A stretch of 23,073 nt of DNA from DASRFR01 sp035651455 (lineage in GTDB: Bacteria; Acidobacteriota; Terriglobia; Terriglobales; Acidobacteriaceae). Below, piece after piece: positions 7,582-15,137 of this stretch (positions within the stretch are counted from its first letter, which is position 1; every line of letters starts with the position of its first letter). The translations under genes were made by a program, and so were the position numbers. The DNA lies in NCBI GenBank assembly GCA_035651455.1, contig DASRFR010000010.1, positions 1 through 23,073 on the forward strand, given 5' to 3'. The notes beneath the pieces were generated by a model, which did no database searches, was not told where the DNA came from, and was given only the letters and a program-made list of their open reading frames with translations.

Positions 7582-9426
7582 TTATGTTCCCGCCGGAGCG
7601 ACCTTCGGCAAGTCTATGTCGACGAATTGCAGGTCATAAAGCCGGCGATAGGTGCCCAGGCGCTGCATCAAGTCTTCATGAGCGCCGATGTCTGTAATTG
7701 AGCCATTTTCCAGCACGACGATGCGATCGGCGCGGCGCACAGTGGAAAGGCGGTGCGCGATGACGAAAACCGTGCGGCCCGTCATTAAGTTGTGCAAAGC
7801 CGATTGCACGAGGGCCTCGGATTCGCTGTCCAGAGCGGAAGTGGCCTCATCCAGAATAAGTATGGGCGCATTCTTCAAAATCGCGCGGGCAATCGAAAGG
7901 CGCTGGCGCTCGCCGCCGGAAAGCCGGAAGCCACGCTCGCCGATTACGGTGTTGTAGCCCTCCGGAAGATTCATGATGAAGTCATGGGCAAGCGCCGCCT
8001 TGGCGGCGGCTTCGACTTCGCCATGGGAGACGTGGGGCTGGCCGTAGGCGATGTTGTTGCGAACCGTGTCGTTGAAGAGGACAGTGTCCTGGGTGACGAT
8101 GCCGACCTGGGAGCGCAGCGACGCTAATGTGACATCGCGGACGTCGTGGCCGTCGATGCGCAGGTGACCCGTGGTGACGTCAAAGAATCGCGGGATCAGG
8201 TGAACGAGAGTGGTCTTGCCGGCTCCGCTCGATCCGACAATGGCGAGTACCTCGCCGACACGCACTTCCAGATCTACATGGCGCAGCACCTGGCGCGCGC
8301 CATCGCCATTTTCATACGAAAAGGAGACGGCTTCGAATCGAATGCTGTCGGAAAAGCTGGGGAGGCGCGCCGCCCCCGGCTTCTCGCGAACATCGTCCTC
8401 GGTATCCATAAAGCGGAAAATTTCGGAGGAAGCACCCAGGGCCTGCTGGAAGTTGTTATTGAAGAGCGCGAACTTGCGCACCGGATCGTACAGCTTAAAG
8501 ACGGCCACGATGAAAGCGAGAAAAGTACCGGCGGTAAAAAGATGGTGGTTGATGCGATCGCGTCCGAGCAGGAGAAGCAGCGCGATGGCGATGGCGCCGA
8601 AGATGTCCATGAGCGGCGAGCTCAGGGCGGCGGCGGCCACAGAACGCAGGTTGGCGCGGAAGAGGCGGCGAGCCGCAGTGCGGAATCGCGCGATCTCCCA
8701 AGACTCCATGCTGAACGCCTTCACGATGCGGTTGCCGGTAATGGTCTCATGCAGGATGTTCTGAATTTCGGCAAGCTTATCCTGACCGCGCCGCGTGGTG
8801 TGGCGGACGCGGCGTCCGATTTTACCGGCGGAGTAGACAATGCCCGGGATAAAGAGGACCAGCACCCAGGCGAGTTTGCCTCCGAGCAGAACAACGACGG
8901 CCGCGGTGAAAATCAAGGTAAAGGCTTGCTGCAGGAACTCGGCCATTACACTCGACATGGCAAACTGCACGCGTTCAATGTCGTTAATGATCGTGGACAG
9001 CAGGGTACCGGTGGTGTGCCTGTGGAAGAACGCGGCAGAACGACGCAGGACGGCATCGTACAGGTCGTCACGCAGGTCGGTGATCATTCCAAATCCCGCG
9101 TAGTTCACCAGATAAGTTCCGGCATAGTCAGCAAGGCCCTTCAGAACGGTTGCGGCGACGAGGGCGAAGGCCACGACCGTCCAGGGATTGTGAAACATCG
9201 CGGGCACGAACTGTTGGAGGTAAACGGCGCGATCACTTCCGGGAACTTTGAAAAGCGGGATGGTATGAGTTTGGGACTCCGGGTTAAGGACGCGGTCAAA
9301 AATGGGGCCGATGAGGAGAACACGGAAAGCATCGAGCAGGCCGACGGAAGCCATCAAGATGACTGATGACAGCAACTGCCACCAGTACGGCAGGATGTAC
9401 CGGACGAGCCGGGTCAATTGCCGCAT
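7582..9426 (-). CDS. MsbA-like ABC exporter (lipid flippase family)
   Basis: A complete half-transporter of 614 aa. The membrane domain comes first, with hydrophobic segments near residues 12-42, 80-112, 160-200 and 268-312. The ATPase follows, with Walker A GSSGAGKT (398-405), Q-loop glutamine near 446, signature LSGGE (502-506), Walker B ILILDE (522-527) and switch histidine near 558. The nearest known group is MsbA and other type IV exporters that flip lipid A core or other lipids across the inner membrane as homodimers. The substrate cannot be read from the sequence; a drug exporter of the same fold is the alternative. A plausible AGGA lies seven bases before the ATG. It sits between rapZ and yicC on the same strand. 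Confidence 0.9.
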   Translation of the reverse strand: MRQLTRLVRYILPYWWQLLSSVILMASVGLLDAFRVLLIGPIFDRVLNPESQTHTIPLFKVPGSDRAVYLQQFVPAMFHNPWTVVAFALVAATVLKGLADYAGTYLVNYAGFGMITDLRDDLYDAVLRRSAAFFHRHTTGTLLSTIINDIERVQFAMSSVMAEFLQQAFTLIFTAAVVVLLGGKLAWVLVLFIPGIVYSAGKIGRRVRHTTRRGQDKLAEIQNILHETITGNRIVKAFSMESWEIARFRTAARRLFRANLRSVAAAALSSPLMDIFGAIAIALLLLLGRDRINHHLFTAGTFLAFIVAVFKLYDPVRKFALFNNNFQQALGASSEIFRFMDTEDDVREKPGAARLPSFSDSIRFEAVSFSYENGDGARQVLRHVDLEVRVGEVLAIVGSSGAGKTTLVHLIPRFFDVTTGHLRIDGHDVRDVTLASLRSQVGIVTQDTVLFNDTVRNNIAYGQPHVSHGEVEAAAKAALAHDFIMNLPEGYNTVIGERGFRLSGGERQRLSIARAILKNAPILILDEATSALDSESEALVQSALHNLMTGRTVFVIAHRLSTVRRADRIVVLENGSITDIGAHEDLMQRLGTYRRLYDLQFVDIDLPKVAPAGT

Positions 9427-9584
9427 AGAGAATCCTGAGGGGCGCCGCCTTGCGCCGGCACGGAAATGCCCTGGGGCGAATGCAAGCCTCTATTTTACTG
9501 GAACTCTGGCAGGGGTGGGCAGTGACGGATGAACATCGGGGGGCGGCTCCCGTGCCGGCTGTCCAGCGACCAGCAGCCAAGGGG

Positions 9585-10523
9585 TTACTTGGGGCTGTCG
9601 CGGTGGGCGATTTTGACGCGATAGCCGGCTTTGCGAAGATGCTTGCCAACATCTTCCGCGATCATTACCGAGCGGTGCTGCCCGCCCGTGCAGCCGAAGC
9701 TGATTGTCAGGTAGCTCTTCCCTTCCGAGATGTAATGCGGCAACAGGTAAACCAGTAGTTCCGAGATGCGATCGATAAATTCCTTAGTTTGAGGAAATGA
9801 GCGTATGTACTTGGCCACCTTGGGGTGGCGTCCGGTCAGAGGGCGAAACTCAGGTACGAAGTGCGGGTTGGGGAGAAATCGGACATCGAATACCAGATCC
9901 GCATCTTCGGGAACGCCGTGCTTAAAGCCGAAGCTGACGCAGGACACCAGGATCGACTTGTGGCCGGTGTGCTTTTGAAAACGGTCGGTCAAGTGTGCAC
10001 GGAGTTCGTGGACATTAAACCGCGAGGTATCGATGACGACGTCGGCGATGGCGCGGATGGTCTTGAGACGGCGGCGTTCAGCGGAAAGCGAAGAACGTAC
10101 GGGAGAATTGGCACCGAGGGGGTGGGGGCGGCGAGTCTCGCTGAAGCGGCGAAGCAAGGAGGCATCGCTCGCTTCCAGAAACAAGACCTTGGTCGGAATC
10201 ATGCGCCGGACGGATTTCAGGATGCCTGGCAGCCGGTCAAGCTTGGAGCCCTCTCGCACGTCCACGACCAGCGCGGTGCGGCGGATCTCCTCGGAACGCA
10301 GGGACAGTTCCGCAAAGCGGGGAATCAGGTCGAGCGGCAGATTGTCGACGCAGTAATAGCCCAAATCCTCAAAAACCTTCAGGGCCGAAGCCTTGCCGGA
10401 ACCGCTCATGCCGGTGATGATGACGAGCTCGTAGTTGTCGCGGGACGGGCGCCCGTCGCGAGCTGCCACAACCGCTGTTCGCAATCCTTTCGCCAGTTTC
10501 TGACGAACTCGTTTCCGGGGCAT
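9585..10523 (-). CDS. rapZ: RapZ/YvcJ family nucleotide- and RNA-binding regulator
   Basis: In enterobacteria RapZ binds the GlmZ small RNA and directs it to RNase E, controlling glucosamine-6-phosphate synthase; in Firmicutes YvcJ is an NTPase of unclear role. The 312-aa protein has the P-loop at residues 38-45 followed by DLGYYCVDNLP, a Walker B-like ALVVDVRE, an SFGFKHG segment, and the hallmark C-terminal GCTGGQHRS (277-285). The P-loop reads GMSGSGKAS, with Ala where Ser or Thr normally follows Lys. The frame is open upstream to 10715, but ATG 10523 is preferred because the upstream part is low-complexity and crosses non-coding hairpins. No Shine-Dalgarno is apparent. Which RNA it would act on here is unknown. 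Confidence 0.93.
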   Translation of the reverse strand: MPRKRVRQKLAKGLRTAVVAARDGRPSRDNYELVIITGMSGSGKASALKVFEDLGYYCVDNLPLDLIPRFAELSLRSEEIRRTALVVDVREGSKLDRLPGILKSVRRMIPTKVLFLEASDASLLRRFSETRRPHPLGANSPVRSSLSAERRRLKTIRAIADVVIDTSRFNVHELRAHLTDRFQKHTGHKSILVSCVSFGFKHGVPEDADLVFDVRFLPNPHFVPEFRPLTGRHPKVAKYIRSFPQTKEFIDRISELLVYLLPHYISEGKSYLTISFGCTGGQHRSVMIAEDVGKHLRKAGYRVKIAHRDSPK

Positions 10524-10616
10524 CAGGGGTCGATGGTAGCAGGGATGAGAAAGAGAGGGAATTTGTGAAGAGGACTCCTGTCCGAGAAGTGTCGATGTTC
10601 GGCACGAATGGTGAGG

Positions 10617-10652
10617 AAAAAAGCCCGGTGGGATGGGGGAGGGCACCGGGCT
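10617..10652 (-). terminator. Terminator or attenuator hairpin upstream of rapZ
   Basis: Read on the minus strand, AGCCCGGTG (10652-10644) pairs perfectly over nine bases with CACCGGGCT (10630-10622) and is followed by a run of T (about 10622-10617). This is a classic rho-independent terminator. It lies roughly 95 bases before the rapZ start in rapZ's own direction, so it either ends a separate small RNA or acts as an attenuator in the rapZ leader. Confidence 0.7.
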
Positions 10653-10658
10653 GATCGA

Positions 10659-10700
10659 CCTGGGCGCCCACTTCCCCTTAGGGGAGGAGCGAACGCCCAG
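10659..10700 (-). other. Nested stem-loop next to the rapZ-proximal terminator
   Basis: CTGGGCG (10659-10665) pairs with CGCCCAG (10694-10700), enclosing a CCCCTTAGGGG hairpin (10674-10684). It lies immediately before the terminator hairpin in minus-strand order and could be part of the same small RNA or leader. Confidence 0.4.
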
Positions 10701-10769
10701 CATCAACGCACGCAATGTCGGACGTCGTGGCGTCGCGCCATTGCCTTGCCTGACAGAGGGGTTGGATCA

Positions 10770-10787
10770 GGCCAAACCGCTTTGGCC
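10770..10787 (-). other. Perfect seven-base-pair hairpin
   Basis: GGCCAAA (10770-10776) and TTTGGCC (10781-10787) pair perfectly around a four-base loop. There is no T-run, so it is not a terminator. It falls between the two minus-strand terminators and would be near the 5' end of a small RNA ending at 10617. Confidence 0.45.
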
Positions 10788-10817
10788 GGCAACGATAGTC
10801 ATAATTCGCAGTAACGC

Positions 10818-10858
10818 AAAAAAAAAATGATTCTTGTTCTGATTTCGTAACAAGAATC
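10818..10858 (-). terminator. Orphan rho-independent terminator with ten T residues
   Basis: On the minus strand GATTCTTGTT (10858-10849) pairs perfectly with AACAAGAATC (10838-10829) and is followed almost at once by ten T (10827-10818). The stem is AT-rich but perfect and the T-run is unusually long. No minus-strand gene lies upstream of it: the next genes to the right, at 11161-12299, run the other way. It may end an unrecognised small RNA or stop antisense transcription before rapZ. Confidence 0.65.
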
Positions 10859-11160
10859 GGTAATTCTGCCCAAGCCTCGGTGCAAAAGGGGCAGTTGGGA
10901 CATTTGTCAAGGTCAATGTCTTCGCCGAGCGGGGGCAAATTGCGCGCCCTAGCCGCACCGCTGCAGGGTAATCACTGCTTGGGACGACGGCGGGTCCCCC
11001 TTCTAATGGTTAGCCCGTATTTAGGCGGGTGCGGCACTGTACCACTGAATCTAAGGAACTTCGCTGCTATCGAGCAGTACAGAAACGACCCGATTCCCCA
11101 AATCAAGGCGCCCGCCTAGACTCCACTCTGGCCTGCTAAAAGCGGGGCTCGGAGGTGAGC

Positions 11161-11310
11161 ATGCTTTGGACGATTTTTGTAATTCTGCTGATTCTGTGGC
11201 TTCTCGGTTTTAGTTTCCACGTAGCCGGCAGCTTGATTCATCTGCTGCTGGTGATTGCGGTCATCGTGCTGGTGGTGAACCTGCTGACCGGCCGTCGAAC
11301 AGCAGTTTAA
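11161..11310 (+). CDS. Lmo0937-type 49-aa membrane protein
   Basis: The tiny protein begins MLWTIFVILLILWLLGF and continues with IHLLLVIAVIVLVVNLLTGRR, giving two closely spaced membrane helices and a basic C-terminal end. This is the pattern of the Lmo0937 family of very small membrane proteins common in soil bacteria; their role is unknown, and they often occur beside stress genes. The start is certain because GGAGGTGA ends just before the ATG at 11161. It is the first of three small + strand genes that all look envelope- or stress-related. The next gene starts 27 bases after its stop, so they are probably co-transcribed. Confidence 0.85.
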   Translation: MLWTIFVILLILWLLGFSFHVAGSLIHLLLVIAVIVLVVNLLTGRRTAV

Positions 11311-11337
11311 GTTGAGCAGCAGTTTAAAAGGAGACCT

Positions 11338-11619
11338 ATGCGTTTGATTGTGAACAAGGTCGCAGTACTTGCGATCGCGATGGGGCTAACCGGCCTGGGC
11401 CTGGCGATGCCCCAGTCCGACAACGGGGTGAAAGACAATATGAAGGCGGCAGGGCAAGACACGAAAGATGCCGCCAAAGATACGGGGCGGGGCACCAAGA
11501 ATGCGGCTAAGAAGTCGGGACACGCGGTAAAGAGCACCACGAAAAAGGGAACTCACAAAGTTGCCCACAAGACAAAACAAGGCGCAAACAAGGTCGAAGA
11601 TAAGACTGCTCCGCAGTAG
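11338..11619 (+). CDS. Secreted Lys/Ala-rich LEA-like small protein
   Basis: The 93-aa protein has an N-terminal signal peptide (about residues 1-23, ending near GLA) and then a low-complexity mature part. That part is rich in Lys, Ala, Thr, Gly and Asp, with recurring units such as DTKDAAKDTG, GTKNAAKKSG and GTHKVAHKTK spaced about eleven residues apart. The amphipathic 11-residue periodicity resembles group 3 late-embryogenesis-abundant (LEA) proteins and bacterial desiccation or osmotic-stress proteins. Histone H1-like basic tails look similar, but the signal peptide argues for export. GGAG lies four bases before the ATG. It lies between the Lmo0937-type gene and the BON lipoprotein. A protective role outside the cytoplasm is inference. 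Confidence 0.8.
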   Translation: MRLIVNKVAVLAIAMGLTGLGLAMPQSDNGVKDNMKAAGQDTKDAAKDTGRGTKNAAKKSGHAVKSTTKKGTHKVAHKTKQGANKVEDKTAPQ

Positions 11620-11716
11620 AAGTTTTTCGCGGGATCGATGGTTGTAAAGACCGCGCTCAGGTGAGCGAGGGTGTGAGTAACTTTGAAAAGAGCCAATGCG
11701 CCGCGGGCTCGCTTTT

Positions 11717-11721
11717 GGAGG
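11717..11721 (+). promoter_or_regulatory. Shine-Dalgarno deciding the BON protein start
   Basis: GGAGG sits five bases before the ATG at 11727 and two before the ATG at 11724. An upstream frame from 11661 has no comparable site, so the shorter product, which begins with a signal peptide, is preferred. Confidence 0.75.
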
Positions 11722-11726
11722 ACATG

Positions 11727-12299
11727 ATGAAGTCTAAGATGTCAGCGTTCACTCTGATTCCGATTCTGTGGATTTGCGTCGCTTGCTCCTCGAATCCGCG
11801 CACAGCGGATAACAGGAATAACAATGGAAAAGTGAACTCCAATAATCCGGAGTCGGTCTCCTATCGAGACGACGTCAAGAAGGCGCTGGAACAGGCCGAC
11901 TTGAAGGACGTTACGGTCAGCGAAGATGCGGGAAAAAACACGATTACGCTGGGCGGCAAACTGCACAGCGAGGATGCGCGACAGAAAGCAGGCGAGGTAG
12001 CGAAATCAGCGGCACCCGACCGGATCATCGCGAATGAAATCAGTGTAGAACCGGTTGGGGTGGAGTCGAAAGCGCGCAGCATCGAATCAAACGTGGACGG
12101 TGCGATCGAAAAGAACTACAAAGCAGCGCTGATTTCCAATGGGTTGGACAAAGATCACATACGGTACAGCGCGAAGAATGGCGTCCTGACCCTGAAAGGA
12201 ACGGTGTCGAACCCGCAGGAGCGGCAGCAGGCACAGCAGGTAGCGGCCAGCGTGCCAAACGTTTCGCAAGTTGTGAATGAAATTGATGTGAGGCGATAG
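11727..12299 (+). CDS. Double-BON-domain lipoprotein
   Basis: The mature protein carries two BON domains (about residues 45-107 and 120-188), each ending in the typical valine-rich strand with a conserved glycine (TLGGKLHSEDARQKA and TLKGTVSNPQERQQA). BON domains are thought to bind phospholipid; in E. coli OsmY and DolP they act in osmotic protection and outer-membrane integrity. The N-terminus is a lipoprotein-like signal with the modifiable Cys at residue 20; Cys at -3 makes the lipobox slightly atypical. A long Asn-rich linker follows. The frame is open from 11661, but GGAGG at 11717-11721 points to ATG 11727 (or 11724). It is the last gene of the + strand stress trio, before a strong terminator. 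Confidence 0.88.
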   Translation: MKSKMSAFTLIPILWICVACSSNPRTADNRNNNGKVNSNNPESVSYRDDVKKALEQADLKDVTVSEDAGKNTITLGGKLHSEDARQKAGEVAKSAAPDRIIANEISVEPVGVESKARSIESNVDGAIEKNYKAALISNGLDKDHIRYSAKNGVLTLKGTVSNPQERQQAQQVAASVPNVSQVVNEIDVRR

Positions 12300-12355
12300 G
12301 ACAGCCCTCCCCAGGACTGCTCGAGTCATGATTGTCCGGTTCTAACTGGGACCGA

Positions 12356-12402
12356 GAAGAAAAACTGAAGAAGGGCACATAACCGTGTGCCCTTTTACTT
12401 TT
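12356..12402 (+). terminator. Bidirectional terminator between convergent genes
   Basis: AAGGGCACA (12371-12379) pairs perfectly with TGTGCCCTT (12386-12394) around a six-base loop. On the + strand it is followed by TTTTACTTTT. On the minus strand it is followed by CTTCAGTTTTTC. It can therefore end both the BON gene on the + strand and the creatininase-family gene on the minus strand. Confidence 0.85.
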
Positions 12403-12435
12403 GAGCCCGCATTCTCTGTGAGGGCGACCGCGACC

Positions 12436-13311
12436 TCAGTGCTCGGTATCCATCGGGTGCTTGCTCTTCTCGACGAACTCATTTTGCAGCTTGAGACTTT
12501 CCTGATCAGACTTAACAGACTTGATGGCGGTCACGATGCCTTTAACCCAGGAGTCCATGCGGTACTGGCCCAATTCACGCGCGGCCATTGCGCCCTCGCC
12601 TGAGTAGTGCAGAGGAAACCGCGCATACCACCAGATGGCGGTGTAGACGTTGTCGGGCAGGTTGACGCGATGCTGGTCGGCGCCAGACTCAGAGGTGGCC
12701 CGATCCAGATGAACCAGGTCGGGTCGCGCAATCAGCATCTCGGAAGTCTCACTTTCACCGGCATGATAGTTGATCACTTTGCTCTTCTCCGGCGGCCCAC
12801 CCGGGGGAGGTTCAACCAGTCCGAGCACATAGACGACATAGTCATGCGGCTTATCAAGCTGGGTCTGGGCAAAGTACGGTAGCAAGTGCTCGTTGCCTCC
12901 GTGGCCATTGACGATCAGCACTTTCTTGCAGCCATTGCGAGCCATCTCGTCGGTGGTCTCCTGCAGCAACTCCATTTGCATTTGCGCCGGATAGGAAACG
13001 GTGCCGGGCTCGTGCCGGGCTTCGGAAATCTGACCGAAGTAGTAGGCGGGAAAAATGACGGCATACTCCTGTTCCACTGCATGCTCAGTGGCGTAGCGCA
13101 CGTCGAGCAAGTCTGTGCCCAGGGGCAGGTGGGGACCGTGCTTCTCGATGATGCCGAAGGGCAAGAGGCATGTGCCCTGGGCCTGATGCACAGCAGAGCG
13201 AAAATCGGCGGCGGTAAGCTCTTCCCACTTCGCGGAGAGCCTGGTTTGAGGTTGGGCCAAGGGCGCGCCAAAAAGAAGAGGTATAAGAAGCAGCGACAAA
13301 CGACGCAGCAT
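12436..13311 (-). CDS. Secreted creatininase-family amidohydrolase
   Basis: The family holds metal-dependent amidohydrolases such as creatininase and mycofactocin MftE. The 291-aa protein has a signal peptide (about 1-20, ending near PLAQ) and the family motifs LPFGIIEKHGPHLPLGTD (50-67) with metal-ligand candidates Glu56, His58 and Asp67. VNGHGGN (134-140) and HAGESETS (183-190) follow. All are intact, so an active periplasmic enzyme is likely, but creatinine itself is probably not the substrate. The protein ends with a Lys-rich helix. It starts at ATG 13311, 88 bases after the alpha/beta hydrolase stop, and is the last gene of the long minus-strand run before the shared terminator. Confidence 0.92.
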   Translation of the reverse strand: MLRRLSLLLIPLLFGAPLAQPQTRLSAKWEELTAADFRSAVHQAQGTCLLPFGIIEKHGPHLPLGTDLLDVRYATEHAVEQEYAVIFPAYYFGQISEARHEPGTVSYPAQMQMELLQETTDEMARNGCKKVLIVNGHGGNEHLLPYFAQTQLDKPHDYVVYVLGLVEPPPGGPPEKSKVINYHAGESETSEMLIARPDLVHLDRATSESGADQHRVNLPDNVYTAIWWYARFPLHYSGEGAMAARELGQYRMDSWVKGIVTAIKSVKSDQESLKLQNEFVEKSKHPMDTEH

Positions 13312-13399
13312 GTTGAATGACCTCCTACGGCGCGAATTGTAAATCTGAGCTATGCCGAATGCCCAGTATTAAATCGTGTTAATAGCGAGAAAATCCGGC

Positions 13400-15109
13400 T
13401 TATTTCAAGACGGCAGTCTGCTTCTGGATCCAAGTGGAGATTTTTTCGAGGGCAGCCGGCGAAATCGTTTCTTCTATTTCCGCGTATTCGTTGGGCGTTC
13501 CCGTGACCGCGGTCTGGAAAAGATGGTTGAGGCCGGAGAGTTCATCGACTTCATAATTCTTGTTTCCGGCTTCAGCGAGGGCTTTACGGATGGGCGGGAG
13601 ATTCTGCTGAGGAGGGACTTGCCTGTCCTTTTCGCCATTGAGCGCGAGCACAGGGCAAGTAATTTTTCTCAGAGCAGCCGCGGGATCATAGGTGAGGAAA
13701 AACCGCATCCAGGGCGAGGTGAGTTGATTGACGGCTACGCCCACCTGAGCCGGGGGGATCTGACCGGATAACCTTTCGCGCAAAGTTTTTTCCAGGGTGG
13801 CGTCATCTTTTTCTGTTTCCACGAGAGTGAGCAGTTGCCGTTCCTCGGCCGCATCTCGCTCCGCTTCTTCGGGAGTCGCGCCGTGCGCCTCGGCCAACAG
13901 GCGATGCTGCTCAACGAGTACCTGATCGCCGCGAACGCCAGAACCGGCCAACATGACAATGAAAGCTACGTCGCGATTGCGGGCGGCCACCATAGCGGCG
14001 ATGATCGCGCCTTCGCTATGTCCGATCAGGCCAATTTTGTGGGGATCAATTTCCGCGTGACTCTTCAAAAAGGCGATACCCGCTTCAGCATCTGTAGCGA
14101 GATCGGCCGTGGTGGCCAGGGCGAAGCTGCCGGTGGACTTGCCGAAACCGCGGTCGTCGGCACGCAACACCGCTATTCCCCTGCGGGTCAGATAGTCGGA
14201 CAGAACGAGAAACGGCTTGTGACCGAGAATGGATTCGTCGCGGTCCTGGGGGCCTGATCCGGTAAGAAGCAGCACGGCGGGGAACGGACCGTTGCCCTGA
14301 GGAATGGTGAGCGTCGCCGCCAAGGTCACGCCAGGCGCGGCTTTGTTCCGGTATTGGACGTCTTCTTCGCGGTAAGGATAGGGCTTAATGGGATTCTGCG
14401 GATGACGGCGCTCGTAATCCGCCGCGCTCCGGGCCCGCTTCAGTGACAAAGGAAAGGTGCGGCCCTGTGTCCAGGTGCCGTCCATAACCGTGAGGTCACG
14501 GCTGATGTTTGCGTCGAGAACGCCGCCGATGCCCTGAAATTCGACTTTTAGCAACAGTCCGTTGCGGGCGGCAGAAGATGCGGGCAAACCTTTCATGTTC
14601 TGGTCGGGGCTATCGAGAGTGACGATGAGACCGTCAATGGTATTGGTGATGTGCAAAATCAGCCGCAGCTTGATCGGACCTGTGTCGAGAGTTCCCCACC
14701 AATCGCCGTCGATATCCGAGGGCTTCGCGGTTTTGTGCTCAGCGGTGGAGGCGCTAATACCGCGATGGAAGGTGAGCGGCAGCGGTTGCCCTTGCGACCA
14801 AGTGCCGTCGATCTGGCTGGCATCGGCATTGATTTTGCCGGTAAAGGTACCGTGAACGGCGTCGATGTCGAGGCTGAAATTGTTAGCTTTTAAGGTGACT
14901 GAACTCACCGGGATGGCGGTTGCGCCCTGGTCCAGACTGTCGAGCGTGGCCTGCAGGGTTCCGTCAGTGGTCCTGGTGATGTGCAGGACAAGGCGGAGGT
15001 CGGCTCCGCCGGCATGCAATGTGCCCTGCCAATCGCCGACGATGTTCTGGGCGTGGGCAGAAAAGCCTGCCAGGCACAACAACGCAGCCAAAACGATGCG
15101 TCGCGTCAC
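13400..15109 (-). CDS. Secreted alpha/beta hydrolase with duplicated N-terminal domain
   Basis: The 569-aa precursor has a signal peptide (about 1-20, ending AHAQ). Two tandem copies of a ~90-residue domain follow (about 25-115 and 135-224); each starts GDWxGTL, contains LRLxLHIT and ends with GTWxQG...PL. An alpha/beta-hydrolase domain comes next, with a nucleophile elbow GHSEG (Ser365), Asp495 in NGEKDRQVPP and His529 in LNHLF, so the catalytic triad is complete. The fold suggests an esterase or acyl-peptidase; the substrate is unknown. The start is GTG 15109, preceded by AGAGG four bases upstream and immediately followed by the signal peptide. The longer open frame to 15205 would overlap the neighbouring gene. 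It lies 28 bases from the carbonic-anhydrase-like gene. Confidence 0.9.
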   Translation of the reverse strand: MTRRIVLAALLCLAGFSAHAQNIVGDWQGTLHAGGADLRLVLHITRTTDGTLQATLDSLDQGATAIPVSSVTLKANNFSLDIDAVHGTFTGKINADASQIDGTWSQGQPLPLTFHRGISASTAEHKTAKPSDIDGDWWGTLDTGPIKLRLILHITNTIDGLIVTLDSPDQNMKGLPASSAARNGLLLKVEFQGIGGVLDANISRDLTVMDGTWTQGRTFPLSLKRARSAADYERRHPQNPIKPYPYREEDVQYRNKAAPGVTLAATLTIPQGNGPFPAVLLLTGSGPQDRDESILGHKPFLVLSDYLTRRGIAVLRADDRGFGKSTGSFALATTADLATDAEAGIAFLKSHAEIDPHKIGLIGHSEGAIIAAMVAARNRDVAFIVMLAGSGVRGDQVLVEQHRLLAEAHGATPEEAERDAAEERQLLTLVETEKDDATLEKTLRERLSGQIPPAQVGVAVNQLTSPWMRFFLTYDPAAALRKITCPVLALNGEKDRQVPPQQNLPPIRKALAEAGNKNYEVDELSGLNHLFQTAVTGTPNEYAEIEETISPAALEKISTWIQKQTAVLK

Positions 15110-15137
15110 TCGACCTCTTCGTGCATCACGTGCCGGA

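Larger units (their letters stand above)
10524..11160. other. 637-base non-coding region with several hairpins
   Basis: No convincing gene was found on either strand. The region holds two minus-strand terminator-like hairpins (10617-10652 and 10818-10858), a perfect GGCCAAA/TTTGGCC hairpin (10770-10787), and a CTGGGCG/CGCCCAG outer stem enclosing a CCCC/GGGG hairpin (10659-10700). Bases 10859-11150 show no recognisable feature besides the Shine-Dalgarno sequence of the next gene. Short open frames here contain homopolymer-derived residues and lack good starts, so they were not called. Confidence 0.6.

Noticed and set aside
8146..9366. 406-codon + strand frame opposite the ABC exporter
   Set aside because: It is entirely antisense to a clear MsbA-like gene. 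Its length is explained by high GC and codon bias, and it matches no family.
10678..10938. 86-codon minus-strand frame with CPNCPFC
   Set aside because: It crosses the perfect terminator hairpin and gets its FFF stretch from the ten-base A-run. There is no ribosome-binding site or family resemblance, so it is better read as non-coding.
11055..11080. GGAAC as a possible ECF-type -35 element upstream of the 49-aa membrane protein
   Set aside because: The bases 17 positions downstream read GTAC rather than the CGTT expected for such a promoter, so chance is likely.
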